Made by a program: the position numbers and the translations under genes. A model generated the notes under the pieces. It searched no databases. It was not told the origin of the DNA and saw only the letters and a list, made by a program, of their open reading frames with translations. Shown in pieces: positions 51,978 through 63,600 of a DNA stretch of 64,000 nucleotides. The DNA lies in the NCBI GenBank assembly GCA_028564705.1, contig JAPXFQ010000398.1, positions 2,914,001 through 2,978,000 on the forward strand, read 5' to 3'. Source of the stretch: Apricaphanius iberus. Lineage: Eukaryota; Chordata; Actinopteri; Cyprinodontiformes; Aphaniidae. How positions within the stretch are numbered: the stretch's first letter is position 1; every line of letters starts with the position of its first letter.

Positions 51978-53320
51978 CAGAGGTGGAGAGACACAAATTA
52001 CATTTAGTTGCGTTATTGTAATTGAGTTATGTTTTTTGTGTTTCTGTACTTTTTAAAGTAATTTTTAAGGTCTGTAATTTACTTTTACTCAAGTATGCTT
52101 TTTAAGTATTGTATTTTTATAAATGTTTTATCATATCCGTTACTGTGTAGAAAAACAACAAGTAATAAATATGATTAAAAATATTGTGCCCGGAAATACT
52201 GCAATGCATGATGGATATGAGAATTGCTGCTAATAAGAATAAAGATAGAAGAAAAAGAAAACCTCTGGAATAAAATAAAACTCAAAGAAAACAATGTTAA
52301 CCCATGGCCAAATGTACAGCAAGTGACCACTTCGGCTTCAGTTCAAGTAAGGAAACAGCATTATAACGCGTTTGGAGAGAGACAGAGGTCGCAACTTTTA
52401 GGACCTCTATGTTAATCCTTCGCAAACCGCACGCAGAGGTAAGTTACACTAAACTATGATCACGGTAAAGTCATTGCTTAATAAAAGGCTCTGCTCTGTT
52501 TAGTCAAAGACATCAGTTAATGACATGAGTAAACTTCTTCTTTTTTACTGACCTGTCCATTTTTGACATTCTGTCATTGCCCTAAAGCAGGGTAGGGGCT
52601 GGCAATTTGCAAATAAATGCAATTTCCCGTTTTAGCATTTTTCATCAAACGTGTATGTAGGCTGCTAATGCTAGGCAATTTGTTGGGATTACTATATACA
52701 AAAATGTTTTACTGGAAAGCTAGCAGAAATTACCCTACTAACTTTAAGAATCCACTGCTTCTCAAAATTAATTAAAGGTTTAGATAGTAACACTCTAAGG
52801 AGGATGAACACAAATAAAGAAACAGTAGTCTAGAAGTACATCAGGGCATTTAAAAAAAATGTTTTAGAACCTGCTATATTTGATAAGTTAACATGTTCTA
52901 ATATTTGCCAGGTTTAACCCCGTCCCATCAAAAATAGCATAGTTCTGTCTCAAATGTCTTACATTTTAATGGTAACCAAAAGTTTTGTCTTTTTTGGTCA
53001 TTTTGGGGAAAGTCACAGCACTTGTGACCATTCGTCTGACCCATTTTGATTTATAAATATGTAGTTAACCTGCAATTACATTTTGAAGAAAACAAATTGT
53101 GAAAAAGCAACTCTTTTAAGATTTATGTCCCATTGTCTTTTTGCACAATTCAGGAGGGACTGAAGTGACTTTTACTTTGGGTACATTTTAAATAAGCTTC
53201 TATTAATTTTTACATTAGTACATTTTTAGACTGGTAATTTTACTTGCACTTCAGTAAAATTTCATCACAAAAGTAGTACTTTTACTTGAGTATAATATTT
53301 TGGTACTCTTCCCACCTCTG
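51978..53320. mobile_element. hAT-type element, 1.34 kb
   Basis: The termini are CAGAGGTGG and CCACCTCTG (perfect 9-bp inverted repeat), flanked by TAGATGGT (51970-51977) and TGGATGGT (53321-53328), an 8-bp duplication with one change. Subterminal stretches rich in 'tttactcaagta' and 'tacttttacttgagta' are typical of this widespread fish hAT family. The interior has no recognisable transposase, only a 63-codon open stretch at 52224-52415. Confidence 0.87.
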
Positions 53321-53639
53321 TGGATGGTCTGAGTAATTCAATTGACTGAATAAAGGAATTTATACATTATTTAGCATATTGGTCTCATAATGTAGTAGTA
53401 TGGACATGTCCCACTGAGGACATTATGGTTTCTACCTCTCTGCAGTGACAACTAGAACTCTTGGCCATTTCCCTCCAGCCAAAATGTTAGGTTTGTGCTG
53501 CTGGAAGAAGAGGTTAGGGTATTTTTAAACCAATTATTGTGGTAAAAACTGTAACCATGTTTGCTGGCTTAAAAAATATACTAGAAGCTGTCTAATTATT
53601 CTTCCTGATTTGTAAAAATACCTGATCAGACTTAATTGC

Positions 53640-53830
53640 ACCACGGAATGAAACAAGAATTGTTATTAATTTTCTAAATAAATTGAAGACGCATTTGTTC
53701 AGAGAGGTTTTTCATGTTTTGTAACATTCCGTGTTTCTGTTTATGCGTTGTTTGTTTTTATTGTTATGTGCTTTGGTATTCCTTTGGTTTCTTTTAAAAA
53801 AGTGGTCTATAAATAAATAAATCAATAAAA
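53640..53830 (+). mobile_element. LINE 3' end fragment
   Basis: A plus reading includes FLNKLKTHLFREVF, the C-terminus of L2/CR1-type ORF2 proteins, then a 3' UTR ending 'gtggtctataaataaataaatcaataaa'. Confidence 0.6.
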
Positions 53831-53839
53831 TATATAATG

Positions 53840-54520
53840 AATGAATCAGGAAATGATAAGATGGTAAAATTATGCTGCCTAAGAATATCAGGGGTTTTTA
53901 ATACTTACTTTAGTTCATACCAGAATCTTGAATCTTGTCGGGGACAAGGACAGGACTTGCTTAGATAAATAAAACAAAAAACAGTACTACTTTTTAGTCA
54001 AGCAGCTAACAAAACATAAGCAAACAAATATAAAGATACAAAATGAGCAACATAGGTTTTTAAATATTACGTTTAAATATAATTGTCAGAACGTCGTTGT
54101 ATTATTCTTTTTAGAGTATTTTCTGAGTATATCAGCTGTACCAGAACCTTTTGGGGTTTCAGTTTATTGAGCAACTCACTCTCTCTCCGGTAAACAAACA
54201 GAAAAAGAGACAGACTTCAGTTGTGGCTGCAATTCAGCAGGGGTGACCCAAGGGATGACCATGTGGAGTCCAGTATGAGGGCCTGAGAACAAGAGAGGAA
54301 TGTCAATGTACCAGTTCACAACCAACTGTGAAGTACCGTGAAGGGGCCTGAAGCCAATCCCTGGGGCACTGCATACAAATATATAGGTTCGTGCAGCTAA
54401 TTCTTGTTTTCCTGTTTTGAACATATACCTTGCATGTCAATGGGAGCAAGCTTTTGAAGAATGTGACATTACCAAGGATTCTCATTGGTCTCAACAAAAT
54501 TCCCACAGCTTCAATTGGCT
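53840..54520. other. Intergenic, nothing recognised
   Basis: No gene or classified repeat seen. Confidence 0.4.
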
Positions 54521-54529
54521 GAAGCCAAC

Positions 54530-54608
54530 TGTGTGTTTGTGTGTGTGTGTGCGTGTGTGTGTGTGTTTGAGTGTGTGGGCCTGTGGGCGTAGGATTGTGT
54601 GTGTGTGG
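54530..54608 (+). repeat. (TG)n microsatellite, interrupted
   Basis: GT units with several interruptions (GC, TT, GG). Confidence 0.9.
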
Positions 54609-54958
54609 GAGATTAGTGCGGCTGTAAAGTAACCCAGACATTTCTAGGATCACTATGTATGCCCAGCCTTGAGCCCTTCCATCTACAGATCTCGTTTCCC
54701 ATTGTCTCCTCCAGTAAAAACACCCTGTGTTATCTACTGGATTGCTGATAACTCTAGTCTAGCAAATGGAACACTGTTTTTTCAGTCATTATGTTCTTAA
54801 TTTGCCAGAAAAACCTGTACTGCTGCCACTATTAAAACGAAGCCTACAATTCACATGTAAAAACAAAACTATTCTCCGAGAAAATGTCTAGGGCACTTTG
54901 GTAAGAAGAACAGAGCTTCTTTTAATTTTTGTCTGGTATTAAGGGTTACATAGCTTAT

Positions 54959-55226
54959 TCACTGATTAGCATCTCCCATGTGACGCTCTAGAGTATCTAA
55001 CGTTGTCCAATCAGCTAGGGGTAACACTAATAATATGTCATTGCTGTCCTTCAAGACGCAGGTGGGTGTGAGCTCAAGGCCAGAGGGCAAAAGGTGAGAA
55101 GCGGATTTATTTAAGCCAGAATGAGAATCAGAAGGAATCCGACCAGGTGACGTAATGTGTCTGGATTGAAATGAAGCAGCATAACCTCTCGCTGATGAGG
55201 TCACTCCTGAAAGATGGAAAAAGATG
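54959..55226 (-). other. Open segment behind a splice acceptor, possible terminal exon
   Basis: On the minus strand 'ccatctttcag' (AG ending 55208) is followed by an open frame to a TGA at 54961-54959. It starts VTSSARGYAASFQSRHITSP and ends LERHMGDANQ. I do not recognise the protein. A possible upstream partner lies at about 55838-55710 (see findings). Random open stretches of this length occur, so this is only a candidate. Confidence 0.25.
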
Positions 55227-56157
55227 GTGCAGTAAAGGAAATCACAATACAGCTGTTGGTGATAAAAGGCTTTTTTTGAGACCACACACTGACAGCTACG
55301 TTTTTTGTCTATCATTTGATCAAAGAGATGTTATTTTTGCTCTTTAAAAGAGAGAAATGTAATTGTTATGTATTTTGTATATTGTTTTTGCAGCAGTTAA
55401 CATCAGTTTGTTGTCAGAGATTTTGACATTATTTAAGTTTTTTATGCACTGGTTTCAAGGACACATGAACTGCCGCTCGTCTTAGTGTCGGGTAGCAGCT
55501 GCTGAACAGCTCACCCTCTTCATCAGTCATCTACTCAGCAATTTGGCAGGACAAGTAAAACAAGAAAAATAATAAGCAAGCCAATCCTTCTATTAATATG
55601 GGCTCTGCCCATATACAATGAAACTATTTTTGACCCCCCCATCCCCCGCAAATTTGTTGTCACTCACTATTTCAAGAAGTGACTGAGACAAAAGGTTCTT
55701 TTGCAATCATCCCATCTGGGCTTTACCTGCTTTGCAGGGAAGCACAGATGGAGGTCGAGTTTACACAGCACACATGGCAATGCCGTTCCTTCAACACGCT
55801 GACATGAGGCACTGGAAATTTCCTTTGTGCCGTGATCACACCGAGGTTTCATGAAAAGCTCAGTGGGGAAATTTGATTCACTTGTGTTCTGGAAATTTTT
55901 GGATTCATGAGAGTATGCACCTGCTTTGAATCAACAAGTAGCTTTCAGACACAGTGTGTGAAGGCAAATGTAATTTTATTATTTTATGTTGAAGGCAACT
56001 AATTTCAAGAACATAAAAAGAAATTAGAGGTGGTAATTCATGAAGTGATTTTGATAGCAAATAGAAAAAAAAGCTTTTTGAAGTTTGTGGTTTTACACAA
56101 AACAGTGTCAAAAAGTATGAATACTGTTGTGAGGCTTTGTATTAAACCTCAGTGTTA

Positions 56158-56480
56158 TGGTACATTCAGACCGCAGGCTTTGTCAGCGTCAGGCAACGCT
56201 CATAAAGTGACTAGTTCGACGCATATACACAGAAGATACATTTTTAAGCTGAAGCTTGCAGCCTTTGTCTGCTGGATGTTTTAAACACTCGCGGATCGTG
56301 GTTGGCTAGGCAGAGTCGACGTCGGGCAACGTCACTACAGTGAGTCGCTCTGATTGGTTGCCGTGATGCATCAACGGCTTTAGAATCATCAAAAGTTCAA
56401 CTAGTTGAACTTCTGCGTTGCTAGCGTTATGAGCTTTGAAGCTTGAAATGCAGGAAAAGCTTGAAAAGTTAACGGAGCCA
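56158..56480 (+). mobile_element. PIF/Harbinger-like fragment
   Basis: It begins after TTA (56155-56157) with TGGTACATTCAGACCGCAG, close to the end of the insert at 58327-58999 (TGGTGCATTCACACCGCAC on the minus strand). It continues with 'gcgtcaggcaacgc' and later 'gagtcgctctgattggttgcc', both shared with that insert in the same order. The right end was not found. Confidence 0.65.
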
Positions 56481-57149
56481 AATATCGACACAACACCCTA
56501 CTTGGCATTTTTCAGTCTGTCGCCGTATTTCCTATTGTTTTTTGTTTTTTTCTGAAGTTGATGTAGCCTTGGGTAGCCGGGGAATGGCTAACTATTTAGC
56601 AGAAGTTTGCTGTGACTTCTCCATGACCGCTCTCTGCCATTATGGTGACTGTAAACAGGAAGACATGGAGCGGCCTGTCTGCACAGCCTCATCTCCACAG
56701 GTTTGTGCGATGCACATGCACGTTGATTGACAGTCGACACAGCAGAAACTTGAATTGTATTGGATAAAAAAATTGGGTGGTGAGTCTGAATTGTATAGGG
56801 GTCTATGGGAGGAAGGAAGGACTTAAGAAAAATAACAAATGTTGTGGAGCACTAGCCTTTTATCATAGTACTGAACCCCAGATATATAAAACTTTAATAC
56901 ATAAATAAATTTTCCGCAATACAGCTTTAAGTCTGGACCTGACTGACATCAGGGATCCATCACAGTGAGGGGAGTATAGGGGAATCCAGGAGACAACCAA
57001 ATATGAGGCAACCCAGGAAACTGGAACTCAGTAGGGAAGCAGGAATATTTATTTTTCAGATCAATTCGGAATTACATTAGATTATGTTTCAAGAAAAATG
57101 AGAAAAGTATATTAAAGCAAACAAATGTGACTAGGAACACATTTAGAAG

Positions 57150-59345
57150 ATGCGGGCCCCTGGGCTTCAACAAATGAGTGGGCACTACATAATCATATAT
57201 ATAAATAAAATTTCCCTTCTCACCCACCGCTGGCGTTTTTTCCATGCTCGAGTCCTCTATCTGGGGCCTGGGATCTTGCACTTTTCTGGACTTAGATGTC
57301 TGAGGTTCTTCCATGCGTCTGCTGAAGCCATTCCTCCAGTTTTGAGGTCACTGCCCCGAATGCTCTTATTACCACAGGTACTAATGTCCCCTTCACCCTC
57401 CAAGCCTTCCTATAGCTCCTCTCTGAGCCCTTGGTATTCCTCAAGTTTCTCATGTTCCTTCTTTTTGATGTTACCCTCTCTTGGAATTGCCACATCCACC
57501 ACAACGACTTTCCTCTGCTCTTTATCAACCACCACAATGTCCGGTTGGTTTGGCATTACTATCCTGTCTTTTTGGATCTGGAAGTCCTACAAGATCTTTG
57601 TTCGGTCATTCTCTACCACTTTTGGAGGTGTTTCCCACTTTGACTTTGGGGTTTCCAGCCCATACTCTGCACAGATGTTTCTGTATACTATGCCAGCCAC
57701 TTGGTTATGATGTTCCATGTATGCTTTTCCTGGCAGCATTTTACACCCTGCTATTATGTGCTGGATTGTCTCAGATGACTCTTTGCACAGCCTACACCTT
57801 GAGTCTTGTCTGGTGTGGTAGATCTGGGCCTCTATCACTCTGGTGCTCAAAGCCTGCTCATGTGGTCCCAGGATGAGTGCCTCTGTGGTGTCCTGTAGGC
57901 CAGCCCTTTCTAGCCATTGGCAGGATATCTTGACATCAGCCACTTCAGTTATGCTCCGATGATACATCCCATGTAATGGCTTATCCTCCCATGATGGTGT
58001 ATTCGTGAAGCTCATCAGTCCTTGGACTCCTTCTTTATGCCGTGTGTACAGTCTCAGGGTGCTGGATTTGGGATGGAACCCACCATGCATGGTGGGGGAG
58101 CTATCGTGTCTCAATATCTGTGGTCTGTATCTCATCCTTTGGCCATCTTATTATTCCTGCGCGGTATCTGATCACTGGCAGGACGTAGCTGTTTATTGCC
58201 TTGGACTTGTTCTTTCCATTGACCTGGTTTCTTAGGACTTGCCTCACTCGTTGGAGGTATTTGGCTGTTTCCCTCGTTGCCTGTTCGAGGTTGCCATTTA
58301 CCTGTGATATTCCCAGTCAGTTGCTGCAAGATTACATGTAAAGTCTATGGTAGAGTACGTCAGAGGTCCGTCAAAGTCTCTGCGGTGCGTTGTGTACGTT
58401 AGCTCCGTCAACTTTACTTGCGTTACATACAGCAATGCAGCAATGCAAGCTGAACTTTTGATGGAGCCAAAGCAGTTAAGGCAGTCCGGCAATCAATCAG
58501 AGCGTCTCACTGTAGTTATGTCCTTATACACATATCTTAAATGAAGCGCGGGTCCAGTGAAAACATTTTCAACAAACTTAGATTTCAAAAATCCGAAATA
58601 ACACTTACTGAAGTCAGATGGATAGGCGCTCCTCAGGAGAACAGAGCACCTGTAGTTGGTGTCCTGGCGCAGGACAGACTGAAGTAGCACTGAAAGTGAA
58701 CCTCATCCATAAGCAGCTCCTGGAGCAAATGGTTAAACTCCCCAAACTCAGAACGCATCTGAAGAATGAGCGCTGATGCACCCGATGTCAACGTTGTCTA
58801 GCTTTATCTAGAAAATAAAGCCAAGCCACTCTCTTGTTACGATCCACCATAATTCAGAACGTGGGGCAAGAGAGGAAGCTCCGTCCACACGCTCCTTTTT
58901 GCTCAGAAGCAAACGTTGGGAGCCAAAAGTACATGCGTCAAACTTCATCCATTGAATGCGTTGCCTGACGCAGACCAACTGTGCGGTGTGAATGCACCAT
59001 AACTGACCTCAATATCTGCTATTGTTCCCTCTGGGAGTGACACCCCTTCAGTGTGGACTACCTTGCCTTGCTTTGTGACCATCCTACTACATTTGTCAAG
59101 CCCAAAATGACATCCCGATTTCATTGCTGTAGATCCTGGTGGTATGGATCAAGGAATCTATGTCCCGTTCGCTCTTAGCATACAGCTTGATGTCATCCAT
59201 GTAGGAGGTGGCTGATCGTAGCCCCTTTTTTGAGGTGGTATCCATAGTCAGTCTTGTTTATCATTTGGCTTAAGGGGTTCAGACCTATAAAAAAACAGCA
59301 GTGGGGATACAGCATCACCTTGGTATATGCTCCCCCCACACACAT
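57150..59345 (-). pseudogene. LINE with RLE endonuclease (R4/Dong/Rex6-like), broken ORF
   Basis: The minus strand from 59345 leftward encodes GSIYQGDAVSPLLFF and SYMDDIKLYAKS, reverse transcriptase motifs including the YMDD catalytic box (about 59200). After the insertion at 58327-58999 it continues with MHGGFHPKSSTLRLYTRHKE, then KPLHGMYHRSITEVADV, the Cys-Cys-His-Cys knuckle CRLCKESSETIQHIIAGC (about 57787) and YGLETPKSKWETPPKVVEN. Such a knuckle followed by a restriction-enzyme-like endonuclease region is characteristic of R2/R4-type LINEs; fish Rex6 belongs here. Multiple frameshifts and stops make it inactive. The 5' part is missing. Confidence 0.85.
58327..58999 (-). mobile_element. 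PIF/Harbinger insert inside the LINE
   Basis: The right end on the minus strand is TGGTGCATTCACACCGCAC preceded by TTA (59002-59000). The interior encodes on the minus strand SEFGEFNHLLQELLMDEVHF (about 58785-58726), matching the FGEFHHLVEELRLD region of Harbinger transposases. The left boundary (about 58327, before 'gattacatgtaaagtctatgg') is approximate; no clear inverted end survives there. Confidence 0.7.
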
Positions 59346-59349
59346 CACG

Positions 59350-60760
59350 CACTGTACTTAGGGCACCAAGCAGGCAGCAGGGGCACCAACTGAGCTTGTG
59401 AATAAAAAATATAAAAGCAGATTTAAAATTAAAAAATATGCAAAACAAGTTAATAGTAATCAATACAAAAAGAAAGCAAGACAAAAAGAAGATGGACCTC
59501 TTTCTCTTTATATACCTCCCGTCCTCCTCATAGCAGCTGTGAGAGAGGCTTGACAAACTCAAAGAACATTTGGAGCTTTTTACTGTTGGAGAAAAAAAAC
59601 GAAGCAAATCATCATCTTCCAAGCAGTTATTCTCTTCTGAAGCAATACTTTTTAAAAGAAAAAAAAGTTGATAAAAAGCAGTAAAGTGAAATAATCCCTC
59701 ATTCAGCCTTCATCAGACTTGTATCAAAAATAATTTACTCTGAACAGTGGTGTTAAAGGTTGTTAATCTAAAATATGGACCTTAATGTAGATGTTCTGAA
59801 GAGTTTGAAGATTTTTTTTGTTTTATTAAGTTCCTCCTAATACATCTTCCTCAAGGACTATTAAAAAGCCTTTTGTTGAGAAAGTAGTCCTCTGTGAAGT
59901 GATTTGTGCAAAGATAACAGATCTTTTTCGGCCTAGGATTGTTTCCAAAGATGAAGTCCAAACTCTTAGCCTTACTGATTCTCCACAACCTCATTGAGTT
60001 TGCAGTGAATTATCTAAGTCCTCTTGATGTTGTACAGTTTAAAGCGTTCGTTGACTAACTGTATGCTCCCAGCATCTACAAATCCTTCACAACTGGAAAT
60101 AAAGGTATCCACACTCAGTCTTTGGTTTAAACAACTTGTTAAAAGTTCTTATCTCCCAGTCAATAAGAATGTGGATATAAAAAAATATGGTTCAGAAGGT
60201 AAGATCAGACAGCATAACAGATAACAAGGAATACCCTAACCAATAATACCAAAGCCTTTCAGTGATGAGTTAAACAGTTGTCATATAGATAAGCCTCATA
60301 AGCATTAGTTTGAAAAGTTAGTTTAAAAAGATGGCTACTTTTCCTGATTTGTTTTTCTTTTTTTTCTTTTTTGCAGCTGCCTTTGCAAGATCAGTAAAGT
60401 CCAGCTTTGTCACTAAATCACTCAAAAGATCTGTGAGTCAAATTATTCCGCCTTTTCTGTCCTATTGTGGGTATAAGTATATTATTTTATTATTTTAAGC
60501 TTAGATAAGGATCACTCAGCACTGGCATTTGTGACTGGAAATGTCAGATAAAGTCTGAGTGCAATGTCCATATTTGGGAAGATGTCCTGTAGGTCCTTTT
60601 CCCAAATTAGCTGTAAAAGCAGTTAAGCAGATGTGATGCCTTTACTACAAATTACATCTTTGATCTGGATAATCTCTTCCACAAAGTCTATCTCCAGGTC
60701 AGCTAAATATTTCATTTGGAGATGAGAGGCTTTGTGTTTTAGTTTTGGAACAGTAAAATC
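59350..60760. other. Intergenic, exon-like scraps only
   Basis: No recognised gene. Two open stretches flanked by splice-like sites (minus 59637-59505; plus 59833-59998) and one well-bounded 56-nt segment (60377-60432) are described under findings. Confidence 0.35.
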
Positions 60761-60761
60761 A

Positions 60762-61492
60762 GTCTATTCTAGCAACTAAGCATCTGGAAACCGTATTACA
60801 TGCCTTCATTACTTCTCGCCTTGACTATTCTAACTCCTCCTTGGCTGGTATAAATAAAGCTTCTTTATCCCGTTTGCAACTTGTTCAGAATGCGGCAGCT
60901 AGATTTCTGTCTAGGGCTGATAGGAGGAAGCATATCAGCCCCATCCTGAGGTCTTTGCACTGGTTGCCTGTTCATTTTAGAATACGGTTTAAATTGCTTT
61001 TATTTGCTTTTAAAGCATTGTATGGATTGTCGCCTCCATACTTGGTAGAGCTTCTTTGCCCATATCAGCCTTCACATGCTCTTAGGTCTGCTGACTACCT
61101 TCTTTTGCGAGTCCCGTCTGTACGCTTAAAAAGGCATGGGGAAAGAGCATTCTCTGAATATGCTCCAAAATTATGGAATAAGCTCCCTCTTAAGATACGT
61201 CAGTCTACTTTGCTTTATGTATTTAAATCGAGTTTGAAAACATATTATTTTGGTTTAATTTTTAATTAGCCTTATTGTCATTGTTAGCCTAGAGGGTAGA
61301 CCTGTCCTATGTGTTCTTGAGCACTTGTACCAGCTTTTTTATTTTTATTCTGACTTTCTGCTATTTATCTGTTTTTATTTTGTTGTATACTCTGTTTTAT
61401 TTTCTTATGCTTGTAGCCTATGTTCTGCCCTTTGGTTGACCCCTGTCATTTGTAAAGCGCATTAGAAATAAAGCGGTATGGTATGGTAAGTT
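60762..61492 (+). mobile_element. L2-clade LINE, 3' part of ORF2 and 3' UTR
   Basis: The plus frame runs HAFITSRLDYSN, then SRLQLVQNAAARFLSRADR, SLHWLPVHFRIRFKLLLFAF, APKLWNKLPLKIR and a C-terminal SSLKTYYFGLIFN with stop at 61267-61269. These are the conserved end of the reverse transcriptase protein of L2 elements (Maui-like in fish). The 3' UTR ends 'aaataaagcggtatggtatggta' at 61492. The copy is 5'-truncated; the remaining 142-codon frame is open, which suggests a comparatively recent insertion. Confidence 0.88.
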
Positions 61493-63290
61493 GTTCATGA
61501 AGCCAAATGTGGTGTTGAGGTTCGATGCAGCATAACATGTCATAAATTAGTCTATCAACAACTAAAAAAAGGATAAGTAGAAAAGTTTTATTGAGCGAGT
61601 AACTCAATCTCTGAGGCTGTGCTTTCTCCAAAAATGCTTTTGGATTTCTTGGTTGTATAGTGTTACCTCTGTGAAACTTTTGGACATCACCCCTTAGCTC
61701 AATTCAGACCTGTCAAACTGATCTCTCAGACCCCCAATGTAGTCCCCCATGGATGCCACCAAACCCACAGCTTTACACAAGTCCAGATCTACAGCCTGCA
61801 AGGCACACTTGCTTTTTCAAGGCCATGGAGAACACAATGCCAAAATATGCACATAAAAGCCATTTCAAGATATGCCATTTTTAAGTCAAATGACCTTGCT
61901 TTATTTCTAGTTGCTACATTTTGCTTAGTGTCATTTAAAACAGCGGTGCCCTACCTTTTTTTTTCTGCCATGGACTATTTCAATATCAGACAACATTATC
62001 ACTGACCAACAGATAAATGCAACTGAGTAAAATGATTCAACTGGAATAAAAATGAGATTATTTCAAAACATAATATTACATGTAAATCCAATGTATGCTT
62101 ATAACTTTATTCGCGTTTTATATAATTGCGCCAACATCATAATAGGAGTAGCATTCCTTGTCCCCTAAGGCTCTTACGTAGGTTGCTATGGTAACTTTTA
62201 AACTTTAACTTTTAAATAAGATTTACCACAAAAACAAATATAATGTATCTAATAGACGCAACATAACACAACCTTTTTCTCTGCAACGAGACAGTCTAAT
62301 CTGGGCCTGTGCAAAAAGCTTCCCTGTCTCATTAGAAAGCCCCAGTTGCCAGATAAGACAGGAGCAGGTTTCATTGAAGGAAAATAACCATTTGTGATGA
62401 ATCCATATTTTATGTAGGACTCCTGGTATTGTTGGTTAAATGTAGCTTACTTTATCTTGGAAGTCTTAGGCTCCTCTGTCTCTTCAATGAGCCCAAGGTC
62501 ATTCATCCCGTGGCGGGGTTTGGGCGGTAAAGTGAGCCCAAACCTAATTATCAGCCGTGCATCGCCTCCCATTATTATTATAATTATTATTTAAAAAGTT
62601 GTATTTTCCCTTCATGATCAAATGCTTTAAAGTATTTGTCAAGTTTATCTAAACTGATTGCACCTTTTTTAACAAGAAGCAAAAGAACTGAGAGCGCTGT
62701 GAAACAGAAGAGGAGTGAGACAGGAATAAAAAATATATAATAAATATAAATAATGCTGAGTTTTTAAGTTGTAGAACAATCTGAATTGTACTCCTGGCCT
62801 GGCTGAGGTAAGATCAAGCAGGATGTGTTTACATAGGCAAGTGGTTTAAACCACTATGTAGTGTCTTAATATTGTTGTCCTCAGATGAGAAATGTAGTTT
62901 TATGGAAATGTGGTGGAAATCCTGTTTAAATTATATTCTTTTTTTGCTGGCGGGGCTGGGACCCTTTAAACATTTTGTGCCCAAGGGCCTCTGCTATCAC
63001 AATCACACCCTGGATGAACCTTTCCTTTTTGGAAAGAAACTTTTCACAGGCTTCTGTTTTTAATCATTTTGCTAGGGCATGGTTTTGCTTTTAGATGTGT
63101 TATATCATGTGACAGAGGCAAGCCCAAGTTATATCTGAATATAAAGGAGACAATACGGTTATTTTGCAAAAATAAAACACCATTGAGACTCTTATAAGAA
63201 AACAGATCAAGAGGTGTACAGGTTGGCATGCAAAAGTATATAAGCAGCACTTCTGACTTCAAGGCTTAAACTTAACTAACTTAAAGATTC
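61493..63290. other. Intergenic, nothing recognised
   Basis: AT-rich; no gene or classified repeat seen. Confidence 0.5.
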
Positions 63291-63295
63291 AATTA

Positions 63296-63600
63296 CACTC
63301 ACTGCCCACTTTATTAGTTACCCCTTGCTAGTACGTGGTTGGACCCCCTTTTGCCTTTAGAACTGCCTTAATCCTTTGTGGCATAGATTCAAAAAGGTAC
63401 TGTAAACATTCCTTAGAGACCTTGTTCCATATTGACATGATAGCATCATGTAGTTAATGCAGATTTTGTCAACTGCAGAGCCATGATGTGAATCTCCTGT
63501 TCCACCACATCCCAAAGCTGCTCTATTGGATTGAGATGTGGTGACTGTGCAGGCCATTTGAGTAGTGAACTCATTGTCATTATTATTTTTTTGTTTTTTT
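63296..63600 (-). mobile_element. Tc1-like element end with transposase C-terminal relic
   Basis: It begins 'cactcactgcccactttattag', the terminus of a widespread fish Tc1 family. The next 290 bp read, on the minus strand and with frameshifts, as the transposase C-terminus (remnants of SPDLNPIE and a following DVVE-type stretch near 63540-63490). The rest of the element is missing after about 63600. Confidence 0.75.

Noticed and set aside
57150..57876. Plus-strand open frames of 131-186 codons
   Set aside because: They are antisense to the R4/Rex6-like LINE on the minus strand, whose protein similarity is clear.
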